A DNA stretch of 64,000 nt, taken from the NCBI GenBank assembly GCA_041396965.1, contig JAWKXN010000001.1, forward strand, positions 1,922,001 through 1,986,000, in the 5' to 3' direction. The translations under genes were made by a program, and so were the position numbers. Source of the DNA: Rickettsiales bacterium. GTDB taxonomy: Bacteria > Pseudomonadota > Alphaproteobacteria > Rickettsiales > SXRF01. Below the pieces are notes generated by a model. That model had not been told where the DNA came from. It made no database searches and worked only from the letters and a program-made list of their open reading frames with translations. Of the stretch, positions 44,287 through 55,500 are shown one piece after another (the stretch's first letter is position 1; each line of letters starts with the position of its first letter).

Positions 44287-45731
44287 CAGCTATACGCCCT
44301 TTCTGAGAATAAATCATCCTGTAACCCACTATTTTCAGCGTCGGTAAGCGCTATTGGATAATTACCGGAAAAACAAGCGTCACAAAATTGAGGTTTTTCC
44401 GCGTCACGCTCAATTCCAGCAACCGCCCGATACATCCCGTCAATAGAGATAAAATCCAAACTGTCCACACCGATTAGTTTCCCCATATCCTCTATACTAT
44501 GATTTGATGCCATTAATTGCTCACGTCTTGGCGTATCAACCCCATAAAAGCAGGAATGAGTAGTTGGCGGACTCGCTATACGCATATGAATCTCCGCCGC
44601 TCCCGCCTCTCTTATCATAGTTACTATCTTTTTTGAGGTGGTGCCACGCACAATGCTATCATCAACCAATATCACTCGTTTTCCAGCGATAATCTCTTTA
44701 TTAGCGTTATGTTTAAGCTTTACTCCCAAATGGCGGACATTGTCCGATGGCTCAATAAAAGTCCGCCCGACATAATGATTACGGATTATCCCAAGCTCAA
44801 ACGGTATGCCGGACTCCTTAGCATAACCAATGGCACCGGGTATACCAGAATCAGGCACAGGAACGACTACATCAGCTTTAACACTAGTTTCACGGGCTAA
44901 CCACGCTCCAATACGCTGACGTGCCTCATAAACATTCCGTCCCTCACTAATTGAGTCAGGGCGAGAAAAATATACATACTCAAAAATACAGAAACGCTGA
45001 CGTGTGCTTGCGAATGGTTTTAGTGAACGAACACCACTGCCAGTTATAATTACCATCTCTCCAGCCTCAACATCCCGCTCATAAGTAGCACCGACAATAT
45101 CAAGAGCGCAGGTTTCCGATGCCAGAATATAGGAATCACCGAGCCTGCCCATTACCAGTGGGCGAACTCCGTACGGGTCTCTTACCCCAATCAGCATATC
45201 ATTACTCATCACCACCAACGAATAAGCCCCTTCCACTTTTGCAAGCGCGTCACAAAGCCTATCCTCAACACTCGTCTGTTTAGAAACAGCTATTAAATGG
45301 ATAATTACCTCCGTATCAGAAGTTGACTGAAACAAAGAGCCTTCATTTATCAACTGACGGCGCAAAGTAAGAGCATTAGTAAGATTACCGTTATGAGAAA
45401 CCGCAAGCCCACCAAAACTAAAATCACCGAATAACGGCTGTACATTACGCAGCAAAGTCTCACCAGTTGTTGAATAACGATTATGTCCAACCGCCATGTA
45501 ACCTTTCAATTTACCAATAATATCCGCCGAATTGAAATTATCACCAACCAGCCCTTGCGCGCGATGAGCATAAAAATGCTTACCATCATGCGAAACTATA
45601 CCAGCGGCCTCTTGTCCCCTATGTTGCAAAGCATGCAACCCCAAAGCGGTAAGCGCCGAAGCGTCATCATGCCCAAATATCCCGAATACTCCGCATTCTT
45701 CATGTAGTTTATCATCGTCAAATGGTGTCAT
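44286..45731 (-). CDS. purF: Amidophosphoribosyltransferase
   Basis: A 481-residue cytoplasmic enzyme for the first committed step of purine synthesis, making phosphoribosylamine from PRPP and glutamine. A 12-residue leader precedes Cys13 in EECGVFGIF, the usual processed propeptide form. The PRPP motif ILVDDSIVRGTTS is in the C-terminal half, and SRPDSISEGRNVYEAR also fits. It overlaps the upstream membrane-protein gene by four bases and the SDR gene by one. Confidence 0.98.
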   Translation of the reverse strand: MTPFDDDKLHEECGVFGIFGHDDASALTALGLHALQHRGQEAAGIVSHDGKHFYAHRAQGLVGDNFNSADIIGKLKGYMAVGHNRYSTTGETLLRNVQPLFGDFSFGGLAVSHNGNLTNALTLRRQLINEGSLFQSTSDTEVIIHLIAVSKQTSVEDRLCDALAKVEGAYSLVVMSNDMLIGVRDPYGVRPLVMGRLGDSYILASETCALDIVGATYERDVEAGEMVIITGSGVRSLKPFASTRQRFCIFEYVYFSRPDSISEGRNVYEARQRIGAWLARETSVKADVVVPVPDSGIPGAIGYAKESGIPFELGIIRNHYVGRTFIEPSDNVRHLGVKLKHNANKEIIAGKRVILVDDSIVRGTTSKKIVTMIREAGAAEIHMRIASPPTTHSCFYGVDTPRREQLMASNHSIEDMGKLIGVDSLDFISIDGMYRAVAGIERDAEKPQFCDACFSGNYPIALTDAENSGLQDDLFSERAYS

Positions 45732-46516
45732 CTCTGATTCACCTTAGTCGCAAAAAGTAGATAAATCATATCCACAAAGAAATAAACCCAGAGCGATACA
45801 TTAATACCAACCAGTAGCAACGCCACGAATAACGAGCTAGCGGTCGCCGCCACCGCTGATAAACGAACAAAATCTTTGTAAGAAAGGTCAGTTTTCATAA
45901 ATAGATTAATAACAAGACCGAGCAAACCATACACCAGCAAACTAACAATCCCAAACAAATAACTCCCTATAAACGCTATAATCATCACCACTATCACGAT
46001 AATCCAAAGATTATTTATAATGTCCAATACAAAACTCCGTAAATAACTTTGATTTATTATCTCATTAGTATTTTTCGGTATATTAAACAACCTCTTCTCA
46101 GTAGTCCTAGAACCCTTCTTTACCAATACCATATCTTTGCCAATGACAAAATATACATTATACTCATCCATACGCTCTGACCAGTCTGTAACCGGACGGT
46201 CAGTATCAATGATCCCAACAGCAACCCCTTTCTGATCTTTAATGTAATAAGGCATCGGAACGTCTGTAGATAAAACTCCGTTACTTATGGTCATTACCGG
46301 CGCTTGATTAATAAAAAACTCAAAATCAAACGGCTTCTTAAGATCAATAGCTGATGTATAGAATATAAGAACAACAGTCGCCAGTACACTGATGATCAAT
46401 GTTAAAACAAACATATACAGAAAACCAAATCCCTGCCAATCTCTAGCCACCTCCCGATAAATATCACCGGAATAAAAAGCCTTAGGAATCGCTCTCAATA
46501 TTGATGTATTCTGCAT
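45728..46516 (-). CDS. DUF1189-like membrane protein
   Basis: A 262-residue inner-membrane protein. One helix at about 33-55 is followed by an extracytoplasmic part (about 60-165) and three or four C-terminal helices. The pattern FYSGDIYREVARDWQGFGFLYM and MTISNGVLSTD resembles DUF1189 proteins, whose function is unknown. Position between cvpA and purF is as in related genomes. The C-terminus overlaps purF. Confidence 0.78.
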   Translation of the reverse strand: MQNTSILRAIPKAFYSGDIYREVARDWQGFGFLYMFVLTLIISVLATVVLIFYTSAIDLKKPFDFEFFINQAPVMTISNGVLSTDVPMPYYIKDQKGVAVGIIDTDRPVTDWSERMDEYNVYFVIGKDMVLVKKGSRTTEKRLFNIPKNTNEIINQSYLRSFVLDIINNLWIIVIVVMIIAFIGSYLFGIVSLLVYGLLGLVINLFMKTDLSYKDFVRLSAVAATASSLFVALLLVGINVSLWVYFFVDMIYLLFATKVNQR

Positions 46517-46535
46517 TTTCTCTCTTCAACTAACT

Positions 46536-47243
46536 TCATCTATTATTCATATTTTTTATAACATCATTAAAATTATCTTTCTGACTATTGCCAGCATCTT
46601 TCAATTTCTGATTAATATCCCCAACTGAGGGAATATCTATCGTCCTGTTATACTCATTATCTTTAATGGTATCCATGACCTCATCATCAATCCTATCCAA
46701 ACCAGACTGACGTACGTTATCCTCAGCCTTTTTACGCAAATTAGAAAGTTCTTTTAAGTAATCAGGAGCCGCCTTCGCCATAAGAAGAGTTACTTCCTCA
46801 ACATAAGGCAAAGTCTTTGCCTGGGAGATCCACTGCGGACGGCTATTCTCAGGAATGGCAAGTGTAATCATAAAAAAACCAATAGCGATAATAATAGCTC
46901 CTCTTACCGCGCCAAAAGCCATGCCCAGTAAATTATCAAGCATTCCTATCTCACCAGACTTAAGAATTTTTATTATAATACGGTTAACTATAGCAAAACC
47001 AATAAGCGCGGAAAGATAAAGTACAATAGTAGCGCATACAGCGGCTATTTCCGGTCTAGTGAAGTAAGGTTTAAGCGATTCAGCTACATCCTTGAAGAAA
47101 TATACGGTAACAAACCATGCGCCAACCCAAGCGATTAATGATAGTATCTCTTTGACAAACCCACGAAAGAACGCAAGACCAGCGGAAATAGCCATAATCG
47201 CTATTACCGCCATATCAAAATAATTCAATTGAGCATCCAGCAT
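46536..47243 (-). CDS. cvpA: CvpA family protein
   Basis: A 235-residue inner-membrane protein with four N-terminal helices (about 8-30, 34-52, 66-90, 103-128) and a charged, helical C-terminal tail of about 90 residues. The sequence AFFRGFVKEILSLIAWVGAW is the CvpA hallmark. CvpA is linked to envelope homeostasis and sits beside purF in many bacteria, as it does here with one gene between. Confidence 0.95.
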   Translation of the reverse strand: MLDAQLNYFDMAVIAIMAISAGLAFFRGFVKEILSLIAWVGAWFVTVYFFKDVAESLKPYFTRPEIAAVCATIVLYLSALIGFAIVNRIIIKILKSGEIGMLDNLLGMAFGAVRGAIIIAIGFFMITLAIPENSRPQWISQAKTLPYVEEVTLLMAKAAPDYLKELSNLRKKAEDNVRQSGLDRIDDEVMDTIKDNEYNRTIDIPSVGDINQKLKDAGNSQKDNFNDVIKNMNNR

Positions 47244-47270
47244 AACACCCTCTCATTACTTTTATATATT

Positions 47271-48626
47271 TTACTTACTACCAAAAAGCCTACTGGCTAA
47301 TCCCTGCACTGTTTCTACAGTTTTTATCTTTATAGTCAAATCCTTAAATTTACCTTTTGGCGTGTAAGCCTGTTCAAATCCTAGCTTCTCTGATTCTTTA
47401 AGCCGCTGCTCCGCGCGTGAAACCGCCCTAACCTCACCGGAAAGCCCAATTTCCCCAAACATAATCACTTTACCAGCAATGGGAACGTCATAAAGGGCGG
47501 AGAGCAGAGCGGCGGCGGCGGCGAGATCAGCAGCCGGTTCGCTAATCCTTATACCACCAGCGACATTAAGATACACTTCCTTATCAGAAAATCTTATCCC
47601 ACAACGTGTTTCAAGTACGGCAAGAATCATAGCAAGACGGTTAGAATCCCAGCCAACCACAGATCTACGTGGCGATGACATATAAGAAGGCGATACAAGC
47701 GCTTGAATTTCCACAAGTAATGGTCTCGTCCCCTCTATCGCTGCGAATACACAAGCTCCACTTACTGGCGCTTCTCTATCGGAAAGAAACAATGATGATG
47801 GATTTAACACTTCTTCAAGCCCAGTTTCGCGCATTTCAAAAACCCCGATCTCATCCGCCGCGCCGAAACGATTTTTCACCGAGCGTAAGATACGGAATTG
47901 ATGCCCACGTTCCCCTTCAAAATAAAGCACGGTATCTACCATATGCTCTAAAACACGTGGTCCCGCTATCTGCCCGTCCTTGGTGACATGACCAACCAAA
48001 AACAAAGCTATACCACGTTTTTTAGCCAACTTTATCAACTCATGGCTGGCGGCGCGCACTTGCGACACCGTACCCGGTGCCGCCTCTATATTGTCAATGA
48101 ACATAGTTTGTACCGAGTCAATGATCAAAACATCGGGACAATCTTTATCTATAGTTGAGATTATATCACGCACTGAGGTTGCCGAAGCCATGAGTACCTT
48201 GCTGCTCTGCAACCCCAGTCTTTTTGCTCTAAGACTTACTTGTGAAACCGATTCCTCACCAGTTATATAAGCACAGGAAAGCCCAATTTCCGCTAAAGAC
48301 ACTACAGTTTGCAGCAATAAAGTTGACTTGCCAATTCCAGGATCTCCGCCAATAAGTATAGCACTCCCAGAAACCAGTCCACCACCAAGCACCCTATCAA
48401 GTTCCCCGATACCGGTACCAGCACGACTAGCGTCCGGCAGGTTAAAATCAAGCGGAACAAACTCTATTTTCCTCCCTTTACCTCCAGACGAAAGTCCTTT
48501 AGGAGTGACCTCCATGACCTGTTCGGAAATCGTGTTCCACTGCCCGCAATCACCGCACTTACCCGCCCATTTAGGATGAATCGCACCACATGACTGACAG
48601 ACAAATTGTGAGGTAGATTTAGCCAT
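47271..48626 (-). CDS. radA: DNA repair protein RadA
   Basis: A 451-residue cytoplasmic RecA-like ATPase that drives branch migration. The N-terminal zinc finger is CQSCG...CGDCG; Walker A GGDPGIGKST, the RadA-specific KNRFG and the Lon-protease-like C-terminal domain (about 300-450) with GGIRISEPAADLAAAAAL are all present. Full length. First gene of the leftward radA-cvpA-membrane protein-purF-SDR cluster. Confidence 0.98.
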   Translation of the reverse strand: MAKSTSQFVCQSCGAIHPKWAGKCGDCGQWNTISEQVMEVTPKGLSSGGKGRKIEFVPLDFNLPDASRAGTGIGELDRVLGGGLVSGSAILIGGDPGIGKSTLLLQTVVSLAEIGLSCAYITGEESVSQVSLRAKRLGLQSSKVLMASATSVRDIISTIDKDCPDVLIIDSVQTMFIDNIEAAPGTVSQVRAASHELIKLAKKRGIALFLVGHVTKDGQIAGPRVLEHMVDTVLYFEGERGHQFRILRSVKNRFGAADEIGVFEMRETGLEEVLNPSSLFLSDREAPVSGACVFAAIEGTRPLLVEIQALVSPSYMSSPRRSVVGWDSNRLAMILAVLETRCGIRFSDKEVYLNVAGGIRISEPAADLAAAAALLSALYDVPIAGKVIMFGEIGLSGEVRAVSRAEQRLKESEKLGFEQAYTPKGKFKDLTIKIKTVETVQGLASRLFGSK

Positions 48627-48794
48627 TATTTATTCTAAGTATACAAAAATTTTTATCAACAATACAAAACAGTACGCTAAAATAGCCTAAAGATCATTTA
48701 TCTTGTATATAATAGCTAACCACTTTTATTTCCGAAAGGAATATATTATAAATAGCTATCATTTTGTAAAAACTTTAGAGAAAAATAATAAACA

Positions 48795-49685
48795 ATGAAA
48801 AGTTTCTTTAATTGGCCTTTAGACGGACAAATTGCGTTTATTGGAATTATCGTAGCAGTCCTGTGTTTCCTTCTCTCTGACTTAGCCAATCGCAACTCCG
48901 TCAATATAGAAGAAAAATCAGGTGATTTTTTTAGAATGCGCTATAAAAAATCTTCTTGGCTAATCATGGCTGGTTTATTAATTTTTAGTACTATTATAAC
49001 ATATGGAGCTTCCAAAGCAGGATACTGTACCTTGATGAATATTGAGGAGAATACAAGAAACAAATTAGTCGCTGTGTTCTTGACAATCTTAATATGGATT
49101 GGGACGATAATGTATTGTTATCATAGCTTCTTTGTTAAGCTTTTATTTAATGAAGAATCTATAATTAAGAACACTCCTCTATCACGTAAGATTTTTCTAT
49201 GGGAAGACTTATCAAACATGGAAGTGAACTGGAGAGGATTCTATTTTGATTTCAAAAACAATGAAAGACTCTATATCCCAAGCGATACTAGCGGTCTTGA
49301 GCAATTTTATAATATTCTAAGCTCTAAAACCCAGCGTATCAATAAACCACTTACCCCAAGATATTACCCTGAGGAAACAATAAACGATTTTTTAGATAAA
49401 AAAATAATCGTATTTATATTTCGCTTAAATGAAATGTGTTTGCTAGAATTTATAAGAAGCGAAATAGGAATAATTAAAAATATTGGTCAGGAAACAATAT
49501 CTATCCTGCTAGAAAGTGGAGAAACCATGTCCGCCAATGCAAGCTCTCAAAGCATTGCTGTTTTTCAAGATGAACTTGATATAGACGACGACCTTTTAGA
49601 TGACTTAGAATGTCATGACATTCTAACTAAATTAGTAAAATCAGGTAACAATCCTGATATAATCGCAACATATTATATTGATTGA
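48795..49685 (+). CDS. Membrane protein with soluble tail, unknown function
   Basis: I do not recognise this 296-residue protein. Three N-terminal membrane segments (about 10-28, 54-72, 90-112) are followed by about 180 soluble residues with a PH-like start (LSRKIFLWEDLSNMEVNWRGFYFDF resembles bacterial PH/YdbT-like membrane proteins) and an acidic C-terminus. Its stop overlaps the region of the metH start. Function unknown. Confidence 0.7.
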   Translation: MKSFFNWPLDGQIAFIGIIVAVLCFLLSDLANRNSVNIEEKSGDFFRMRYKKSSWLIMAGLLIFSTIITYGASKAGYCTLMNIEENTRNKLVAVFLTILIWIGTIMYCYHSFFVKLLFNEESIIKNTPLSRKIFLWEDLSNMEVNWRGFYFDFKNNERLYIPSDTSGLEQFYNILSSKTQRINKPLTPRYYPEETINDFLDKKIIVFIFRLNEMCLLEFIRSEIGIIKNIGQETISILLESGETMSANASSQSIAVFQDELDIDDDLLDDLECHDILTKLVKSGNNPDIIATYYID

Positions 49686-49693
49686 AAATTATT

Positions 49694-51532
49694 ATGACCA
49701 ATTTTTTAGATTTTATAGAGAATAATGTGCTTCTACTTGATGGAGCGATGGGAACACAGATTCAGGGCGCTAACCTTGAAACGGAAAAAGATTACTGGGG
49801 ACAGGAAAACTGCTCGGAGATCCTCAATCTTTCCCGCCCTGACTTTATCCGTGATGTCCATATGAAATATCTGACGGCGGGTTCGGACGCGGTAGAAACC
49901 AACACTTTCGGTGGCTCAACCATAACACTTGGTGAATTCGGACTTGAAGATAAAACTATTGAGATAAACCGCAGGGCTTGCGAACTGGCGCACGAGGCGA
50001 TCGCCGAATTCGCGAATGACGGCAGGAAACGTTTTGTAATTGGCTCAGTAGGACCGGGTACAAAACTACCAAGTCTTGGTCATATCGCTTATGACGCGCT
50101 GGAAGAATCCTTCACAGCACAAATGGAAGGGCTAATAACAGGCAAAGCCGACGCTATATTAATTGAGACCACACAGGATGTTCTGCAAATAAAATCAGCG
50201 ATAAACGCCGCGAAAATAGCTTTCGCTAAAACCGGCGTGAAACTTCCGATAATGGTACAGATAACCATTGAGACTACGGGAACCATGTTAGTAGGTACTG
50301 ATATAGCAGCGGCTACTACCATAATGGATGCGATGGATATTGACGTTATGGGCTTAAATTGTGCCACTGGTCCGCAAGAAATGGCAAGACACGTGCAATA
50401 TCTTTCCAAAAATTGGCAGAAAAAAATATCAGTCCTACCTAATGCCGGACTGCCAGAAATACGTGATGGGCAAGTATATTTTCCATTATCACCGAACGAA
50501 ATGGCTGGCTGGCTTGAACGTTTCTTAAAAGAAGATGGAGTTAATATAATCGGTGGCTGTTGTGGCACTAATGAAACCCATATCAAAGCCCTTGATGAAA
50601 TGCTAAGAAAGCAAGAATCTGGCAAAAACCGCCCTGCTCCCGCTAAACGAGAGATTCATTTCATACCGGCGGTTGCCTCTCTATTTAACTCTGTGGAGCT
50701 TAGACAGGAAAACGCCATTCTTGCTATCGGTGAACGCTGCAACGCCAATGGCTCCAAAAAATTCCGTGAAGCGCAAGAGCGTGAGGACTGGGATACCTGC
50801 CTTGATATGGCGAAGGAGCAAGTGCGCGAAATGTCGCATACTTTGGACATATGTACCGCTTTTGTCGGACGTGATGAAGTGCGTGATATGAGTGAGATGC
50901 TCACCAGATTGCGTGGCAATATCACCGCTCCGTTAGTGATAGACTCTACTGAGCTGAATGTTCTGGAATCAGCCCTTAAACTTTATGGTGGCAAAGCGAT
51001 AATCAATTCTCTTAATTTTGAGGATGGTGAAAAACCAGCGGAAAAACGCATGGCACTCGCTAAAAAATTTGGTGCGGCGGTAGTCGCCCTTACCATTGAT
51101 GAGCAGGGAATGGCAAAGGATGTGGAAAACAAAGTAAAAGTAGCTCACCGGCTTTATGATTTCTGCTGCAATAAGCACGGATTACCACCGTCTGACCTGT
51201 TGATTGACCCACTCACTTTTACCATCTGTACCGGCAATGAGGATGACAGGAAGTTAGGGTTATGGACACTGGAGGCGATAGAGCGTATCGCCAAAGAACT
51301 CCCAGAAATACAGATTGTTTTAGGGCTTTCCAATATATCTTTCGGGCTTAATCCCGCCGCTCGTCATGTACTAAACTCAGTATATCTTGACCATGCCCGC
51401 ACAAGAGGAATGACCGCCGCCATTATCCATGTATCAAAAATTATGCCCCTGCATAAAATCCCAGCGCATGAAGTGGAAGCCGCTGAGGATTTAATATTTG
51501 ATAGACGTAGTCCGCTGGAGAAAGTGGCTTAG
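49694..51532 (+). CDS. metH: Methionine synthase, N-terminal half (homocysteine and methyl-folate domains)
   Basis: A 612-residue protein equal to modules 1 and 2 of cobalamin-dependent MetH. The homocysteine domain (about 1-325) has DGAMGTQIQ and the zinc cysteines in LNCATGP and GGCCGTN; the pterin domain (about 340-610) starts IGERCNANGSKKF. It ends after the pterin module with no B12 domain; the missing half is encoded at 58379-60118 on the other strand. I use the ATG at 49694 rather than a TTG twelve bases earlier. The enzyme transfers methyl from methyltetrahydrofolate to homocysteine. Confidence 0.94.
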   Translation: MTNFLDFIENNVLLLDGAMGTQIQGANLETEKDYWGQENCSEILNLSRPDFIRDVHMKYLTAGSDAVETNTFGGSTITLGEFGLEDKTIEINRRACELAHEAIAEFANDGRKRFVIGSVGPGTKLPSLGHIAYDALEESFTAQMEGLITGKADAILIETTQDVLQIKSAINAAKIAFAKTGVKLPIMVQITIETTGTMLVGTDIAAATTIMDAMDIDVMGLNCATGPQEMARHVQYLSKNWQKKISVLPNAGLPEIRDGQVYFPLSPNEMAGWLERFLKEDGVNIIGGCCGTNETHIKALDEMLRKQESGKNRPAPAKREIHFIPAVASLFNSVELRQENAILAIGERCNANGSKKFREAQEREDWDTCLDMAKEQVREMSHTLDICTAFVGRDEVRDMSEMLTRLRGNITAPLVIDSTELNVLESALKLYGGKAIINSLNFEDGEKPAEKRMALAKKFGAAVVALTIDEQGMAKDVENKVKVAHRLYDFCCNKHGLPPSDLLIDPLTFTICTGNEDDRKLGLWTLEAIERIAKELPEIQIVLGLSNISFGLNPAARHVLNSVYLDHARTRGMTAAIIHVSKIMPLHKIPAHEVEAAEDLIFDRRSPLEKVA

Positions 51533-51538
51533 AAGCAC

Positions 51539-52411
51539 TTATAAAATATCACCTAAATTAACCTTACCACTACCTCTTACCGCTGGTTTTGGCTGAAGAT
51601 CGCAAGGCTTCCAACCGGTAAGCGTTATAATCTCAAAACTCGCCTCAATGCGCCCATGTTCGTTTGAGTAGTCACGCAGATAATTATCAACCGCCACCAT
51701 CATCAGTGAACAAGGAGTAAACTCTTTCGCGCTGCCTAACATACAGTTACTTTCTCCCATACCTCGCAGCTCTTTCATCAGCTTCAGCGGATGCGGATAT
51801 TCCACTCCTATAACATCACTATCAACCACCGGCAAAGAAAAACCTGCGCGCTGTAATAGTTGTCCACCAGTTTGTACGTCAATAAACGGTGATACTCGTG
51901 GTGAGACCCCGCCCCTATTTTCTATCTCCGCCTTCTCAAAAGAAGTTCTCAATTCCTTTAATGTCTGTCCGCCAAAGAGCATGGCTATAAATAAACCGTC
52001 CGGCTTTAATATTTTCCTTATTTGCACTAAACTGCCCGCCAGATCATTCGCCCAGTGCAAAGTTCCAACGCTTAGTATCAAATCAAAGCTGTCATCGGCA
52101 AAGGGCAGAGCTTCCTCATCAGCGACAATTCTATCACCACTTGCCGCTGATAACAAAGCATGTGAATTATCCATTTGTAATAATCTACCAATAGTTTTCT
52201 TCTCTCCCAACATTCGCGCGAGAATTCCAGTCTTAGCGCCCAAATCCAGAACTAAAGGAAAATCTTTTTTTATATAATCCAGCCGTTCGCATAAAAGTTC
52301 TGCCATCTTCACAAACAAAAAATCATGGTCAGAGAAGACTTTTACCGAACGCTCTTTGTGAATACGTAAACGTTTTTTATCAAAGATAAGAGGATATTTT
52401 ATAGAATTCAT
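51539..52411 (-). CDS. Methyltransferase of BioC/NDUFAF5-like type
   Basis: A 290-residue cytoplasmic SAM-dependent enzyme. Motif I is LVLDLGAKTGILARML, motif II region EALPFADDSFDLILSVGTLHWANDL, and motif III LKPDGLFIAMLFGG. The C-terminal MKELRGMGESNCM is typical of the alphaproteobacterial proteins related to NDUFAF5 and BioC. Members lie beside comF in many alphaproteobacteria; here a PEP-carboxylase-like gene separates them. The substrate is uncertain. Confidence 0.88.
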   Translation of the reverse strand: MNSIKYPLIFDKKRLRIHKERSVKVFSDHDFLFVKMAELLCERLDYIKKDFPLVLDLGAKTGILARMLGEKKTIGRLLQMDNSHALLSAASGDRIVADEEALPFADDSFDLILSVGTLHWANDLAGSLVQIRKILKPDGLFIAMLFGGQTLKELRTSFEKAEIENRGGVSPRVSPFIDVQTGGQLLQRAGFSLPVVDSDVIGVEYPHPLKLMKELRGMGESNCMLGSAKEFTPCSLMMVAVDNYLRDYSNEHGRIEASFEIITLTGWKPCDLQPKPAVRGSGKVNLGDIL

Positions 52412-52567
52412 ATAATAATTTATTGATATTTAACAAAAAACACAAAAATTCGGCTTCTCAACCTAACTTCCCAACATTTAACAATATTGTCACACTACAA
52501 ATAACCATATATGATAATTTTAGTTAATAAAACAACAACAATATAAAAATGATACAAAATCCTTAAT

Positions 52568-55500
52568 ATGACAAATTATACCGCAAGACACTCTCAAAAC
52601 CCTCTCGATTCTACGAATCCTCTTACTCTTGCTTACGAATTAAGCAACCGGCAAATTGATATTATAAAAAATAATGAAGAATTGGGCGGAGATGTTGTCG
52701 CAGACAAGCTGAAAAATTTACGTGACGTGGTATGGGGAAATGAAAGATCCCAAAAACCAGCATCAGCACAGATACAAAATTCTACTTTTAGTGCTGTTTT
52801 CAAAGATCTTAATAAACATCAAAAAGAACAATTAATCTCTTCCTACGCGCGGATGGGACATTTGTATGAAATATCCTTGCTATCCGCCCGCTCAAACTAT
52901 CTAAAAAAAATGAAAAGCTCGCATGACAAAACTATTCCCGGTGGTGTTGCAGAACTCATAAGCAAGAATAATAGTTCAGGAAACAGGTTGTCTGTCTCGC
53001 AACTGGTTGAGCAGCTAAACCAGCCAACACTTGAAATAGTAATGACCGCCCACCCGACAAATGTAAACTCTCTTGCCTCAATGAAAGCACAGCGTGAAAT
53101 CAACAAAGCACTGGAATTAGACAACAACGACGAAAAAGAAAAAATAATTAACCGAGCTATTAAACAATACCAGACAACGCCAATACCACATCAAGTTGAA
53201 AAAGAAGACGGAACAAAGGAAACTAAAAACCTTACGGTTCGTGACGAGATAGAAAAACCTCTATATTATCTGGGCAATATTTATGAAGACCTACCGAGAT
53301 TATACAAACACCATGATGATGCTCTTGCCACAGTAAGAGGTGGGGATGGTGCCGCAAAATATGACCCCACCACATTAAACCTGAAAGCTAAATTCGGCTC
53401 ATGGGCTTCCGCCGGTGACAAGGATGGCAATATAAAAATAACCGCCGAAAACACACTAGAAGCCGTTGCTCTCCACACACAGGCAATTCTTAAACGTTAT
53501 CACAAAGATTTAGAAAAACTTGATATAAATGAATTAAATGAATGGAAAACCAAATTCAATACAGCACTAGAACAGCTTGAGCCATTATTAAGAAACATAG
53601 AAAAACTTCGCGCCGACGCTCAAAAAGATGAAAAAGATAAAGACAAAGACTCAACTCCCGCACGCTTAAGTGGACGATTTGATAATTTATCAAAAGAGTT
53701 AGCTAAAATCCGCAGTAATCTTGGCAAAGATAAAGATTTTGAAAACGACCTATTAAAAAACTCTAAAAGACAGATAGAAGAAAAATCTGGCAAGAATCAA
53801 GACTCCCTGAATCTCCTGCGTCGCTTCCGCACCTTTGGTTTTAACTTCGCAAAAATTGAGTATAGGGAAACCGCTAAAGAATATGACCGTGTGGTTGGTG
53901 AGGTAATAGGGAAAGTGCAAATTGGTGATGAATTAGTAAAGTTCTCGGAGCTAACACCACAGCAAAAAGTAGAAACACTCACCAAAATTTTACAAAAAGA
54001 TGGTAATAAAGCCGCTGAACTCTTCCAAAAAGCTGAGGAAAAGATAATAACCGAAGGTGCCGGTAAAAAATATAGTGATGATACAGCCATGCCAATCGCC
54101 TACCATACCTTCAAACGTATGGCACTTGCCCGTGACTTCAACGACATGATACGTGATAACGTGCTTGCTGAAACTGGTCAATTAGAGAAGAAAAAAAATG
54201 GTGATAAGCCAACATCTGAGGAAACGGTGGCTCAAGGCGTCGCTAATATGTTGGAAGCTAAATTTGTTCAAATGGCAGTGGAGAAAAAAGAAAAAGACGG
54301 AAAAATAAAACGTCCGGTTCTTGGTATAGTCCCTCTTTTTGAGGAACCTGATACTATGACAAATATAGATAGAATAATGAGTGCCGCATATGAAAACGAG
54401 GCATATAAAAAACATCTGCATGATGTACTTCATGAAAAGGATAAACCTAACCTTACACAACAAGTAATGATCGCCCATAGCGACAATGCCCGAAGAGCCG
54501 GATCAGTCGCCGCGCGCGCTCATATCCACGATGCCCATATAAAAATGAGGAAGCTAAATGAAAAGCGCAGAAATGAAGAAGCGGAAAACATAAAAACAGA
54601 ATTCTTTGAAGGCGGCAGCATCTCGGATACTTACCGCAACGGAGTAAAAGCCATATCGACATCGGTAAATGATTTTGAGTTACATGATTTCGCTAAAATG
54701 ACCTTCCAGGGTGGTGATTTGCTCAACTATTTCAACCATCCTTCTTCTACCGCCAGGCTATTTGACAGACAATTAGCTCATCAGGCGGAAGCTTTAATTA
54801 AAGGTGATGACGGAGAGTGGACAATAAAAAAAGAAGCGCGAAATGGTCATAACTCCAATGAAGTGGCAAACAATATAGCGATCAACGCACTCAAAGAAAC
54901 CCAGCAGCACTATCAAGAAAAAAACTTTACCGAAGAAACTATGGGCACGTTACTTGCCGCCCTTGATTACAAAAAATTCCAGCCAATCATGAACGATAGT
55001 TCGCGAGGCAACAGAGGATCCGTAATTAAAAACCCAAAAACCACCATCGGTGCGACAATAACCGAAATAGAGCCAATTAACGTAGAAAAAATACGCACTA
55101 TCAGCGCGAGTAAAACAGCTCAGGGCAGTGGGCTTGTCCTGTCATGGGTTGGTTCAAAAAGCCTAGAAGAAAATATAATAAAAAATATCAATGATAAAAT
55201 TACCGAACTAAATAGAAAAAAAGAACAAACCAAAGATGAAAAAGAATTCATAGAAAATATGTCAAATCATACTGCGAAAAGCAATGACAAGACTTATGGT
55301 AAAAATGATAAACTAACAGCAAAGCAGCTACATTATATTTTTGAAAAATCACCGGCATTCCGTGATGCTATAAATAATGAGGCTTTTGCTATTGCCATGA
55401 CCGATCTCGACGCGGCGAAATCACTAGCGACAAAAAATTTACAAGATAGCTCAGAAACAGCGCAGAACGGTAAAAAATATTTGGATCGCTTACAAAGAAC

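Noticed and set aside
50089..50625. 178-codon minus-strand frame within metH
   Set aside because: Shadow of a strongly conserved plus-strand gene.
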